NCBI RefSeq assembly: GCF_900155965.1
Contig: NZ_FTMG01000010.1
Location: 175,948-239,947 of the forward strand
DNA length: 64,000 bases
Direction: 5' to 3'
Origin: Mucilaginibacter lappiensis
GTDB taxonomy: Bacteria > Bacteroidota > Bacteroidia > Sphingobacteriales > Sphingobacteriaceae
The position numbers and the translations under genes are program-made. The notes under the pieces were generated by a model. That model ran no database searches. It was not told the DNA's origin and worked only from the letters and a program-made list of their open reading frames with translations. Each line of letters opens with the position of its first letter. Position 1 is the stretch's first letter. This document shows positions 1-8,116 of this stretch, piece after piece.

Positions 1-429
1 TAGGTTGGTGAGGTAAAAAGTCCAGCCAAGCTGGCATTGCACATATAGGTTTTTTGCCGGATCATCCTCCATGGGGATGTTTTCCTGGGTAAGCTCAATA
101 AGGGTGAGGCCATATTTGTTCTGGATATCGATGGTGACAATACTGCCGCCGGTAAAGGTGAATTTGAGCAGGTCGGAGCCGTTGTTTTCCAATACCTGGC
201 CATTCTCAACAGCATTGTCGTCAAAGCCATGCCAGTACCAGGAGTAGGTATCTTCCTTGCTGATGAATTCGTCTTTTTCGCGCTGGCGGCCAACTATGGT
301 AAAAAAATCAGCCTGGCGTAAAAACCAGCTTTCGAGCCCGGCAGGAGTGGCCCATGCCTCATAAATATTACGAACGTTGGTATTAAAATCGGCGGTCAGT
401 TTAAAGTTTGTCCAGCGGTTATCAGTCAT
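1..429 (-). CDS. SRPBCC (AHSA1-like) domain protein, 3' end missing
   Basis: The reading frame starts at ATG 429 (MTDNRWTNFKLTADFN) and stays open for 143 codons to the left edge of the window, so the C-terminus is not seen. The early segment with YEAWATPAGLESWF, followed by SKEDTYSWYWHGFDD, has the layout of the Bet v1-like helix-grip fold of AHSA1/START-type proteins, which bind hydrophobic ligands or, in Aha1, Hsp90. No signal peptide is visible, so it should be cytosolic. It is transcribed divergently from the NUDIX gene across 77 AT-rich bases. The ligand cannot be inferred. Confidence 0.8.
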   Translation of the reverse strand, partial: MTDNRWTNFKLTADFNTNVRNIYEAWATPAGLESWFLRQADFFTIVGRQREKDEFISKEDTYSWYWHGFDDNAVENGQVLENNGSDLLKFTFTGGSIVTIDIQNKYGLTLIELTQENIPMEDDPAKNLYVQCQLGWTFYLTNL

Positions 430-506
430 ATATATAATAACATTGTTTGATATAAAAATAATCATAATACCTTACCCTTTTATTAACTTGCTTTTAAATA
501 TTAACC

Positions 507-968
507 ATGGCTAAACAAAGCGCCGGAATACTATTATATCGAAAAACTGAAGGTAAATTACAGGTTTTCCTGGTGCATCCAGGTGGCCCGTTCTTTAAAA
601 ATAAAGATGAGGGCAACTGGTCGATCCCTAAAGGTGAATTTTTAGATGAGGAGGATCCGCTGGAAGCTGCAAAACGCGAATTTAAGGAAGAAACCGGGCA
701 GGCCATCGCGGGTAAATTCATCCTTTTAAACCCGATCACGCAAAAGAGCGGTAAAAAAGTACATGCCTGGGCTGTAGAAGGTGATATGGATCATTTGAGC
801 ATCAAAAGTAATCAGTTTGAAATGGAATGGCCGCCACGTTCGGGCAAACAGCAATCATTCCCTGAAGTGGATAGGGCAGAATGGTTCGATATGGACATAG
901 CGAAAGTAAAGATCAACCCGGCGCAGGCAGGATTTATTGAGGAGTTGGTTGAGACTATAGGACTATAG
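507..968 (+). CDS. NUDIX hydrolase
   Basis: A 153-residue cytosolic protein. A complete NUDIX box lies at residues 43-65: Gly43, Glu49, then REFKEETG at 57-64, matching GX5EX7REUXEEXGU with all catalytic glutamates, so it should hydrolyse a nucleoside-diphosphate-linked substrate with Mg2+. The N-terminal SAGILLYRK strand is typical of MutT-like members. The segment around FPEVDRAEWFDMDIAKVKI is the usual C-terminal part of the fold. The substrate is not identifiable from sequence. It is divergent from the SRPBCC gene and appears monocistronic. ATG 507 is used because the NUDIX fold begins directly after it. Confidence 0.9.
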   Translation: MAKQSAGILLYRKTEGKLQVFLVHPGGPFFKNKDEGNWSIPKGEFLDEEDPLEAAKREFKEETGQAIAGKFILLNPITQKSGKKVHAWAVEGDMDHLSIKSNQFEMEWPPRSGKQQSFPEVDRAEWFDMDIAKVKINPAQAGFIEELVETIGL

Positions 969-1085
969 GATGATAGGACTTTGGGACTATGTGATTCTTG
1001 GATGAAGAACTGTTGATGATCGGGCTTGTCTCAAAGTCCCACAATCTCAAAGTCCCCAAGTTCCATCATCTCAAAATCCCTTTGT
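969..1085. repeat. imperfect inverted repeat of GGGACTTT motifs
   Basis: Between the NUDIX gene and the importer operon the sequence repeats variants of GGACTTTGGGACTATG and, on the other side, of TCAAAGTCCCACAATCTC, which are roughly reverse complements. The spacer could fold into a long imperfect stem and end transcription of the NUDIX gene, but no clean U-tract follows. Similar word-like inverted repeats occur in other spacers here (27.4, 29.4 and 41.8 kb). Confidence 0.4.
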
Positions 1086-1149
1086 AAAACTAATTTCACC
1101 TTTTGCCGTTCTGCTTTTACCTTTATGGGCAATTATATAACTTAGTAAA

Positions 1150-2124
1150 ATGAAGTTTTTTAAATATCTACCTATAGCTTTTTTATTGATCGCGATTGCA
1201 TCGTGCAAACCCAAACCTAAATCTGTCAGTATTCCTGTGGTGGGTTTTGTAGATGCTTTTGAGGATGCAACCATATCTCAGGCGCGCACCGGTTTTACCG
1301 ATGCTTTGAAAAAAGAGGGCTTTAGCGAAGCTAAAAAAACAGTGCAGATAGAATACAGCAACGCACAAGGCAATATTCCTACACTAACCCAGATCGTTAA
1401 TCATTTTGTTTCCGAAAATGTTGATCTGCTGGCTACCTGTACAACCTTATCTACCGTTACCGCCATACAAAAAACTAAAACCATACCTATTTTTGCCATG
1501 GTATCGCCTGTGCCAGAGCGAATGCATGTGCTTGATGCCAGCGGTAAAGCCCCGGCTAATCTTTTTGGTGCATTAGAAGATCTGAACTATATTGATACTT
1601 CATTTGCCATTATCCCTAAATTGCTGAAACCCAAAGGTGCAAAGCTGGTGATCGGGATGATCTATAATCAATCAGAGCCACAATCTACAGACGCGCTAAA
1701 CCGCATCAAATCACTGGCCGAAAAGCAAAATATAACCATTGTGGCTTTACCGCTAAATTCTTCGGCCGATGCGCAACTGGTTACCCAATCGCTGCTGAAT
1801 AAAAATATCGACGCCTTTTTTGCTAACCCGGATAATACCGTTTTTGCATCATTTGAGACCATTTTGAAAAGCTGCAACCAAAAAAATGTACCCATATTTA
1901 CCAGCGAGGCTGGCCTGGTACAACGCGGTGCCGTAGCTGCTTTTGGCGCCGATATTTACCAATGGGGTTACCAGGCGGGTGAGCAGGCCGCTTACTTCCT
2001 GAAAAACCATAAAACCGATGGCCTGGCGCCTCAGATGGTGAAGATCAGGAAACGGGTGTATAACCCAGCCGCTGCCAAAAAATATAACATTACGGTGCCT
2101 TCAAATTTTGAGGCTGTTAAATAA
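1150..2124 (+). CDS. ABC transporter substrate-binding lipoprotein (ABC_sub_bind, PF04392 type)
   Basis: A 324-residue protein with a lipoprotein signal peptide ending in a lipobox (IASC, Cys19), so it should be processed by signal peptidase II and anchored in an envelope membrane. The mature part begins VSIPVVGFVDAFEDATI and continues with alternating strand/helix segments (ATCTTLSTVTAIQKTKTIPI, PNLFGALEDL-like, KGAKLVIGMIYNQSEP), as in the periplasmic-binding-protein fold of the ABC_sub_bind/TrpX family. It is the first gene of an importer operon: its TAA is directly followed by the ATG of the permease. Relatives bind amino acids or other small molecules; the ligand here is unknown. Confidence 0.88.
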   Translation: MKFFKYLPIAFLLIAIASCKPKPKSVSIPVVGFVDAFEDATISQARTGFTDALKKEGFSEAKKTVQIEYSNAQGNIPTLTQIVNHFVSENVDLLATCTTLSTVTAIQKTKTIPIFAMVSPVPERMHVLDASGKAPANLFGALEDLNYIDTSFAIIPKLLKPKGAKLVIGMIYNQSEPQSTDALNRIKSLAEKQNITIVALPLNSSADAQLVTQSLLNKNIDAFFANPDNTVFASFETILKSCNQKNVPIFTSEAGLVQRGAVAAFGADIYQWGYQAGEQAAYFLKNHKTDGLAPQMVKIRKRVYNPAAAKKYNITVPSNFEAVK

Positions 2125-2994
2125 ATGGATTTTTATCTTACTACGGTAACATTGGGGCTTTGCTATTCGGCTTTGGCGCTGGGTATTTATATCTCCATGA
2201 AGATCTTTAATATCCCGGATATCACCACCGATGGCAGTTATACGCTGGGTGGCGCGGTTACGGCAATGATGCTGACGCACCATCAGTCGCCCTATATTAT
2301 TTTACCTGCGGTGATTGTAGCCGGTGGTATAGCTGGCGCCTTAACCGGGTTGATCCATACCAAGCTTAAAATAAACGCTTTACTGGCTGGTATCCTGGTC
2401 ATGACGGCCCTGTTTTCGGTAAACCTCACCATCATGGGGCGTTCCAATATACCGCTGAGTAATCTGCCATCGTTGTTCTCGTTGGTACAGGTGGTGGCCG
2501 ACCCTAACCAGAATACGTTTTGGATATTATTGGTATTTGTTATCCTGATCACTTTTTTGATCGGGTACCTGCTCAAAACAGATTTTGGGATAGCCATGCG
2601 GGCAACAGGCAACAGCGAATCTATGATTAGGGCGCTAGGGGTTAATACCGATAGAATGAAGATCAGCGGTTTGGCATTGGCCAATGCCTTGACAGCTTTG
2701 AGCGGCTACTTTTTTGTACAATCGCAGGATTTTGCCGATATTAACATGGGCATAGGCATCGTAATTGTAGGTCTGGGTTCGGTGATTATTGCCGAGTCAC
2801 TGATCAACTGGCTGCGTATCACCAGCGTTTGGCTCAGTTTGGTTCTGGTGCTGGGTGGAGCTATAGTATTTCAACTGGTATTGGCGGTTACGCTGGCTAT
2901 AGGTGTAGACCCGAATATGCTTAAAATAGTTACCGCCGTTTTTGTATTGCTGATCGTTAGTTTACCCCGTTTATCATTACTCCGGTCATCATGA
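2125..2994 (+). CDS. ABC transporter permease, branched-chain amino acid type (BPD_transp_2)
   Basis: A 289-residue, very hydrophobic protein with about 8-9 predicted membrane spans. The N-terminal part with IPDITTDGSYTLGGAV and the GIAMRATGNSESMIRALGVNTDRMK segment, which looks like the cytoplasmic coupling loop, are typical of LivH/RbsC-type permeases, here in the form that goes with ABC_sub_bind proteins. The gene starts in the base after the stop codon of the substrate-binding protein and overlaps the ATPase gene by four bases (ATGA), so the three are translated as one operon. It forms the channel of the importer in the inner membrane. Confidence 0.9.
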   Translation: MDFYLTTVTLGLCYSALALGIYISMKIFNIPDITTDGSYTLGGAVTAMMLTHHQSPYIILPAVIVAGGIAGALTGLIHTKLKINALLAGILVMTALFSVNLTIMGRSNIPLSNLPSLFSLVQVVADPNQNTFWILLVFVILITFLIGYLLKTDFGIAMRATGNSESMIRALGVNTDRMKISGLALANALTALSGYFFVQSQDFADINMGIGIVIVGLGSVIIAESLINWLRITSVWLSLVLVLGGAIVFQLVLAVTLAIGVDPNMLKIVTAVFVLLIVSLPRLSLLRSS

Positions 2995-3740
2995 TAGCTA
3001 TAAACGACATACACAAGACCTTTAACAAGGGTAAGGCTAATCAGGTTAATGCGGTTAATGGCATCAGCCTGCATATTGCGGAAGAGGAGTTCCTGGTGAT
3101 TGTGGGTTCCAATGGGTCGGGTAAAACCACTTTGCTTAACCTGGTAGCCGGAAGTGTGTTCCCAGATACGGGTAGTATCAGCATAGACGAAAATAACGTG
3201 AGTAAACTGCCCGATTACCACCGCAGCCAATGGATAGCCCGGGTGTTTCAAAACCCGGTGAGCGGTACAGCATCTGACCTGAGTATTCTGGATAACTTCA
3301 GACTGGCAGCTATCCGCACTAAGGCCAAAGGCTTATCCATCGGTATCAATGATAAATTCAAACAGCAGGTTAAGGAAAAAATAGCCACGCTGGGCATGGG
3401 CTTGGAAAACAAGGTAGAGCAATCTATGGGGACGCTCTCGGGCGGACAGCGTCAGGCTTTAACGCTGCTGATGAGTGTGATGGATAGCTGTAAAGTATTG
3501 TTGCTGGATGAACCTACCGCAGCGCTCGATCCGCGCTCGGCAGAGGTAGTAATGCGTACGGCTGATAAACTGATCACTGATTTTAAGTTGACTGCCATCC
3601 TGATCACCCATAACCTCAAGGATGCCTATAATTATGGTACACGGATTATGCAAATGAGTGAAGGGCTGGTATTGCGCGATCTGAACAACAAACAAAAGTC
3701 AGATTTAAAGCAAAATGATCTTTTTGATTGGTTTGGTTAA
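2991..3740 (+). CDS. ABC transporter ATP-binding protein
   Basis: A 249-residue ATPase with Walker A GSNGSGKTT (39-47), Q-loop around RVFQNP, signature LSGGQRQ, Walker B VLLLDEPTAALDP and an H-loop in ITHNLKDA. All catalytic residues are present. No membrane segment is seen. It overlaps the permease gene by four bases and energises the same importer. The closest functional class is the ATPase that pairs with ABC_sub_bind/LivH-type permeases. The substrate follows whatever the upstream lipoprotein binds. Confidence 0.93.
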   Translation: MIAINDIHKTFNKGKANQVNAVNGISLHIAEEEFLVIVGSNGSGKTTLLNLVAGSVFPDTGSISIDENNVSKLPDYHRSQWIARVFQNPVSGTASDLSILDNFRLAAIRTKAKGLSIGINDKFKQQVKEKIATLGMGLENKVEQSMGTLSGGQRQALTLLMSVMDSCKVLLLDEPTAALDPRSAEVVMRTADKLITDFKLTAILITHNLKDAYNYGTRIMQMSEGLVLRDLNNKQKSDLKQNDLFDWFG

Positions 3741-3774
3741 AAAATGGCAAAGTAATTGTATAGTGTTGTGCACT

Positions 3775-4017
3775 ATGAAGATTAATAATTTTGAACCCAT
3801 ACTCGATGCTTACCAGTTGGTAAGAGGAGCCAAGATAAAAGGAAAAAAACAAGACGAAATATTTGAGCTAGGCATATACGATGCGTTGAAAAGAGGGTAC
3901 ACCCTGTATCCTTTAGAGCATGGCGTAAAATATGATGATTTCAGCGTGATCATATCGGAAAAAGAATTAAAGAATAACTTTTTGATCGAAGGTGCTAAAG
4001 CTGCAATAGCTGCTTAA
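3775..4017 (+). CDS. hypothetical small protein (80 aa) after the importer operon
   Basis: An 80-residue protein starting MKINNFEPILDAYQLV. A longer frame begins at 3715 inside the ATPase gene, but ATG 3775 lies 34 bases after the ATPase stop codon and gives a compact start, so it is preferred. The sequence is mixed charged and hydrophobic (ALKRGYTLYPLEHGVKYDDF), without signal peptide or membrane segment. I do not recognise the family. Its position suggests it may be cotranscribed with the importer, but no terminator or promoter was found that settles this. Confidence 0.6.
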   Translation: MKINNFEPILDAYQLVRGAKIKGKKQDEIFELGIYDALKRGYTLYPLEHGVKYDDFSVIISEKELKNNFLIEGAKAAIAA

Positions 4018-4356
4018 GATGTTTGAATTTGGGGGAGACACATGTGATGTGTCTCTACGTTTTTATTTTTTTCATGTAGAGACGCATCGCATGCGTCTAA
4101 TATATCGCATTTACCTCCTATTTTGCAATTTCAATCAATAAGTGTAATTTTGTAAAAAAATAAATGATGCTGTTTAATAATTCATTCTGCTTAAAAAATA
4201 TGATGTGGCCCATGGTGGCCCGGCAGAAGGGTTGTGCATCAATGATACTCTTCTCCAGTCCGTTTTAGAAAATACTATTGCCACGGACAGAATTTATTAC
4301 ATCATTATTTATTCAATTTATGCTTGCTGCAAGTAAGCTTTTGCAATTTTAAATTT
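4018..4356. repeat. spacer with two mutually complementary palindromes
   Basis: The 339-base spacer holds a palindrome at 4035-4055 (GAGACACAT, three bases, ATGTGTCTC) and a second at 4080-4098 (AGACGCAT, CGC, ATGCGTCT). The first also pairs with the second through GTCTCTAC at 4051-4058 and GTAGAGAC at 4076-4083, so alternative foldings exist, followed by T-rich sequence. It could terminate the importer operon, or be an interspersed repeat. From 4100 to 4356 I see nothing beyond AT-rich DNA. Confidence 0.5.
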
Positions 4357-4878
4357 ATGAACACTTATTATACTATCGAAGAGAAGTATCTACAGGCCAT
4401 CGATAAAATATCATACGGGAAAACACCCAAAGCGCTTAAATTACTGAACGAAATCATCAGCAACGATCCATTATATGCACGTGCCCATCACCAGTTGGGG
4501 ATGATATACTATTACGAGATTAAGGATTACCAAACCGCGGGTTACCATTTCAAAACCTGTATGGAGCTGGAGCCAGCCTTCCCGGATAACTATAGCCATT
4601 ATCTTGATCTGCTTGTTTTTTTGAACATGGAGAAACTGGTGCATGCCATATCAACCAAAGCTTTAAACACACAAGGTGTTGACGCTGCTGGTATATATGA
4701 TCTGCTCGGGCTGTTCTATGAAAAGAGCAAGCAGTGGACAAAAGCCCTGGAAGCTTATCAGAAAGCCTTCATGGAGGTAACCGAAAATAACGAAAAGGTG
4801 GATATTGAACTGAGTCTGAAACGGGTAAAGTCAAAGATGAAGCAAACTTTGGCTTATACTTACCAGATAACGGAATAA
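4357..4878 (+). CDS. tetratricopeptide repeat protein
   Basis: A 173-residue protein counted from ATG 4357. A TTG codon at 4324 is in frame but adds only an unlikely MLQVSFCNFKF leader. TPR-like helical pairs are visible: ALKLLNEIISNDPLYARAHH, then YQTAGYHFKTCMELEPAFPD, and near the end AALEAYQKAFMEV-like spacing with GIYDLLGLFYEKSKQW. The conserved small, Ala/Gly and Pro positions of TPR helices are present. There is no signal peptide, so it is probably a cytosolic scaffold; the partner is unknown. It ends upstream of a repeat and a bidirectional terminator shared with the convergent cytochrome c gene. Confidence 0.8.
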   Translation: MNTYYTIEEKYLQAIDKISYGKTPKALKLLNEIISNDPLYARAHHQLGMIYYYEIKDYQTAGYHFKTCMELEPAFPDNYSHYLDLLVFLNMEKLVHAISTKALNTQGVDAAGIYDLLGLFYEKSKQWTKALEAYQKAFMEVTENNEKVDIELSLKRVKSKMKQTLAYTYQITE

Positions 4879-4898
4879 AAGCCATCCCGACCAAATCC

Positions 4899-4985
4899 AC
4901 GCGTCATTGCGAGGTACGAAGCAATCCCTAACTATACAGAGCCGATCTGCAAATCGGGGATTACTTTGTACCTCGCAATGACGCG
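4899..4985. repeat. inverted repeat of the CGTCATTGCGAGG family
   Basis: The left arm starting CGCGTCATTGCGAGGTACGA (from 4900) is matched by the reverse complement in the right arm (TACCTCGCAATGACGCG, ending at 4985), around a loop of about 30 bases. It can form a long hairpin. A related arm pair (CGTCATTGC/GCAATGACG) occurs at 60877-61003. From memory, similar hairpins are scattered through Sphingobacteriaceae genomes; this was not checked here. Confidence 0.75.
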
Positions 4986-4992
4986 TTTTATT

Positions 4993-5031
4993 AAAACAAC
5001 AAAAGCGGGGTATAACCGCTTTTGTTGTTTT
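4993..5031. terminator. bidirectional intrinsic terminator
   Basis: A 16-bp perfect stem (4993-5008 with 5016-5031, AAAACAACAAAAGCGG and its complement) around a 7-base loop, with A/T tracts on both flanks. It sits between the convergent TPR and cytochrome c genes and can serve both. Confidence 0.85.
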
Positions 5032-5036
5032 AGTGT

Positions 5037-5498
5037 TTAGCTCTTTTTATTAGTCGCTCTTACGGCTTTTACCTGGGCCGCTGTAATGGCCGTGGCTTTG
5101 TTACCGAAACTGTTACGTACAAAGGTGAGCACATCGGCAATTTCCTGGTCTTTCAAAAAATCGTGTGAAGCCATACTATTAGAGTAGGTTTCGCCATTAA
5201 TTTCCACGTCTTCGTTAAAACCGTTCAGTAAAATTTTGATGAGCTTGGTTTTATCGCCTAAAACATAGGTTGTTTTAACCAACGGTGGATTCATGTGTGG
5301 TACACCCAAAGCATCGGCCTGGTGGCATGATACACAATATTGCGTAAATACCTTCTGACCGGCTGCGATGGAGGCTTTTAAGCCTACGGGAGTATGTTTT
5401 ACAGGAGTTTTGGCCCTATGTTTTGTTTGAGCCTGAAGGCCGGTTACTGTAAATAATACAGATACAAATATGATGAGCGGGGCTTTTTTAAAGTCCAT
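5037..5498 (-). CDS. class I cytochrome c, exported
   Basis: A 153-residue protein with an N-terminal signal peptide (ends near GLQAQ) and a single haem-binding motif CVSCH, preceded by GQKVFTQY as usual for class I c-type cytochromes. A candidate axial Met lies in NSMASH, and the final helix EIADVLTFVRNSFGN is characteristic. It should be a periplasmic or outer-face electron carrier. Its ATG shares one base with the stop codon of the upstream sugar dehydrogenase gene (TAATG), so the two are translationally coupled and it is probably the electron acceptor of that enzyme. Confidence 0.93.
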   Translation of the reverse strand: MDFKKAPLIIFVSVLFTVTGLQAQTKHRAKTPVKHTPVGLKASIAAGQKVFTQYCVSCHQADALGVPHMNPPLVKTTYVLGDKTKLIKILLNGFNEDVEINGETYSNSMASHDFLKDQEIADVLTFVRNSFGNKATAITAAQVKAVRATNKKS

Positions 5499-6811
5499 TA
5501 TTTTTTATAGGTTATTTTGTAAATAGTTCCCTGGTTATCGTCGGTTATATAAAGTGAGCCATCCGGACCTTGTGCTAATCCGCATGGGCGGTGCTCTGCA
5601 CGACCTGATGCTGTTTGTGCCGCGGTACCTGCAAAACCATCGGCAAATACTTCCCATTCGCCGCTTGGCTTGCCATCTTTAAATGGTTGAAACACCACGA
5701 AATAGCCAGCCTGTGGTTCAGGGGCACGGTTCCAGGAACCATGGAATGCAATAAAAGCGCCGTTCTTGTATTTTTCGGGGAATTGATTACCAGTATAAAA
5801 CAACAGGCCATTAGGGGCAAGGTGACCTGGGAAAGCAACAACTGGGTCGATAGCACCTTGGCCGCCTTCTTTTTTGCCATCTCCGCCATATTCGGGCATT
5901 AATATTTTTTTGTGCTGTTCCTGGTCGTAGTACATATAAGGCCAACCGGCGTTATCCCCTTTTTTAATGGCATACATACATTCGGCCGGCAAAATGGCCG
6001 ATTGTTTGGTGGTATACATATCAGGGAAAAGATCATGTAACTGATCGCGGCCATGTTGCATCACATATAGCTGGTTGTTTTGTTGGTTCCAATCGAAGCC
6101 AACCACGTTGCGAAGCCCTGTAGCATAACGAACACCATCGCCATAGTGTTGGTTCAGCTTGTCGGCTTTGAATTGCCAGATACCGCCCGCAGAATCTAAA
6201 ATAGGGCAGCCTTTTTGACCTGGTGAACCTTTTTTGCGGTCCTGTTCCTGGCATGAGTTGGAGTAAGCGCCAATGTTTACGTACAGGTTGCCATCGTTAT
6301 CCAGGGTAATGGCCTTAGCTTCATGCTCGCGACGACTTAGCAAACCGGTAACAATTTTTTCAGGTTGATCTGGATTGATCACTTCGTTTTGAGCGTTCAG
6401 TTTATAACGGAAAACTTCCTCGTCAGATGAAGCATACAGATAACCGTTTTTAACGTATACACCTGTACCGCCAAAGGTTCCAAAACCTGTTTTTACCGTA
6501 GCTTGATCACCCTCCTGGTGCAGGAACAAAATGCCCTTGCCATTTTTGGCGCGATTCAATTTAACATAGATATCGCCTTGTGGGGTTACCGCTATTTCAC
6601 GGGTACCACCTAATTTATCGGCAATAACTGCGGCGTTAAACCCTGCTGGTAGCTTTAGCCCGGCTCCGCCATCAGTAGTTGGAGTGATTGTAGCAGCGAC
6701 TGAATCTTTATCGTTATTGGTTGATTCGCCGCTTTTACAGGCATTAAATAATATGAACCCGGCTATTGCAGCAACAGGCAGCAATGCTGAAAATAATTTT
6801 CTGTTCTTCAT
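5498..6811 (-). CDS. PQQ-dependent sugar (sorbosone-type) dehydrogenase lipoprotein
   Basis: A 437-residue protein with a lipoprotein signal peptide (FILFNAC, Cys25) and a low-complexity Thr/Asp linker. The rest resembles the six-bladed beta-propeller of the GSDH/sorbosone dehydrogenase family: KLPAGFNAAVIADKLGGTRE at the start, GLRNVVGFDWN, GHLAPNGLLFYTGNQFP and AFHGSWNR, and the end segment EHRPCGLAQGPDGSLYITDD. Such enzymes oxidise aldoses or polyols with PQQ. No PQQ synthesis genes occur in this window. It is encoded upstream of, and overlaps, a cytochrome c gene, which fits an electron transfer pair at the envelope. The real substrate is unknown. Confidence 0.85.
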   Translation of the reverse strand: MKNRKLFSALLPVAAIAGFILFNACKSGESTNNDKDSVAATITPTTDGGAGLKLPAGFNAAVIADKLGGTREIAVTPQGDIYVKLNRAKNGKGILFLHQEGDQATVKTGFGTFGGTGVYVKNGYLYASSDEEVFRYKLNAQNEVINPDQPEKIVTGLLSRREHEAKAITLDNDGNLYVNIGAYSNSCQEQDRKKGSPGQKGCPILDSAGGIWQFKADKLNQHYGDGVRYATGLRNVVGFDWNQQNNQLYVMQHGRDQLHDLFPDMYTTKQSAILPAECMYAIKKGDNAGWPYMYYDQEQHKKILMPEYGGDGKKEGGQGAIDPVVAFPGHLAPNGLLFYTGNQFPEKYKNGAFIAFHGSWNRAPEPQAGYFVVFQPFKDGKPSGEWEVFADGFAGTAAQTASGRAEHRPCGLAQGPDGSLYITDDNQGTIYKITYKK

Positions 6812-7096
6812 GGCAATTGATTAATGGTTATCAAATTAAATAAATATACGGGGAATACCAAAATCTGTTTTGTTTAATGCTATGACAGAAGCTGCTTTAT
6901 TTCAGCAATATCCGCTATCAAGCGTGCTATATTTTACCTGCTGTTATGGGTATGCTTGTGTTTCTGAAATTAAATTCCGTCAAATATTTATAAATAAAAA
7001 TTAAATTCTGATTTATAGCTGTTTGATTATGGGTATGAAATATCGGTTAAACCATTGTCATTGGTTATCGTCCTAACTACATAAAATTTAACAACC

Positions 7097-7894
7097 ATGA
7101 AGAAGTTAATCATATTATCAGCCATAGCAGCAAGCGGGTTATTTTATACCAAAACCGCCAATGCACAAATATCTATCCACCTGGGTTTTAATATACCAGT
7201 ACGCCAGCCAGAACCAGTTGTTGTGCAAGAGACACCGGTTTATGATGATGATAATGTACCAGCCGACTACAACGATGATTACTACTATCTACCCGAAGTT
7301 GAGGCTTACTATTGTGTGCCAAGGCATTGCTATTATTATAACGACGGTAGCTCATGGGTAAGCGCAGCTTATTTGCCAGGCGCGTATCGTAACTATAACT
7401 GGCGTACTGCTGTAAGATATGAAGTACGTGCTCCAAGACCATATATGCGTAATGATTTTTACAGGTCAAGGTGGGGTGGTTATGCTGGTGACCGGGCCAA
7501 CTGGGGCCATCGTTTTGACAACAGGTATACTGGTGGTTACGCCTACTCCAACCGTGATAACCACGGATGGGGCAGAGGTGATTATGGTCGCGGTAACTGG
7601 GGCGGCAGATCAAATCAGTACGATAACCGTGGATGGAACAGAGATAACCATGATCGCGGTAACTGGGGCGGTAATCAAAACCAGAATGACAACCGTGGAT
7701 GGAACAGGGATAACCACGATCGTGGCAACTGGGGCGGTAATCAAAACCAGAATGACAACCGTGGATGGAACAGGGATAACCACGATCGTGGCAACTGGGG
7801 TGGTCAACGTTCAGATAACCGTAACAATGATAACCGTGGAGGTAACAATGGCCAACGCTTTGCCGAAAACAGAGGTTATGCCACACGTCAATAA
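7097..7894 (+). CDS. secreted Gly/Asn/Trp-rich repeat protein
   Basis: A 265-residue protein with a signal peptide (cleavage likely after NANA-like ATANA/QIS around residue 23). After an acidic Tyr-rich stretch comes a segment VEAYYCVPRHCYYYNDGSSW with two Cys. The C-terminal half consists of four 22-residue units (DNRGWNRDNHDRGNWGG plus an NQNQN-like linker), encoded by a 66-bp DNA repeat. Because the repeat is rich in GGT/GAT/AAC codons, other frames stay open across it and look like genes, but only this frame has a signal peptide. The function is not known. The composition suggests a flexible, surface-exposed or extracellular matrix-type protein. Confidence 0.75.
   Translation: MKKLIILSAIAASGLFYTKTANAQISIHLGFNIPVRQPEPVVVQETPVYDDDNVPADYNDDYYYLPEVEAYYCVPRHCYYYNDGSSWVSAAYLPGAYRNYNWRTAVRYEVRAPRPYMRNDFYRSRWGGYAGDRANWGHRFDNRYTGGYAYSNRDNHGWGRGDYGRGNWGGRSNQYDNRGWNRDNHDRGNWGGNQNQNDNRGWNRDNHDRGNWGGNQNQNDNRGWNRDNHDRGNWGGQRSDNRNNDNRGGNNGQRFAENRGYATRQ
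7556..7819 (+). repeat. four tandem 66-bp units inside the secreted protein gene
   Basis: Unit starts are at 7556, 7622, 7688 and 7754. The first unit is diverged, the second and third are close, and the fourth matches the third for about 47 bases before it diverges at its end. The unit is a multiple of three, so copy number change would keep the frame. Confidence 0.9.
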
Positions 7895-7944
7895 AATGAT
7901 AGGCTTACAAATATGAATATTTAATTCTCAATATATTTTAAATA

Positions 7945-7973
7945 AAAGAATCGCCTGTAAGGGGCGATTCTTT
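7945..7973 (+). terminator. intrinsic terminator of the repeat protein gene
   Basis: An 11-bp perfect stem (AAAGAATCGCC with GGCGATTCTTT) around TGTAAGG, continuing into TTTTTGTTTT. It lies 50 bases after the stop codon at 7894. Confidence 0.9.
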
Positions 7974-8066
7974 TTGTTTTAGACCTGACCGGATAAAAGA
8001 ACTACCTAAAATAACTCGATTTAGCATTTATTTATGCCTATAGCTAACTTATCATACTAAAGGCTC

Positions 8067-8096
8067 TTTTGTGTTATTATTTATGTTATATATTTG
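8067..8096 (+). promoter_or_regulatory. Bacteroidota-type promoter of the LacI gene
   Basis: TTTTG at 8067-8071, then 17 bases, then TATATTTG at 8089-8096, an exact TAnnTTTG -7 box. The TTG start codon lies 20 bases downstream. The pattern fits the primary sigma factor of Bacteroidota. Confidence 0.7.
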
Positions 8097-8116
8097 GATA
8101 AACAACACTAAAAAAC

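Noticed and set aside
7188..7886. Long open frames on other strands and frames over the 66-bp repeat gene
   Set aside because: They arise from the repeated GGT/GAT/AAC codons. Only the frame at 7097 has a start with a signal peptide and a coherent protein.
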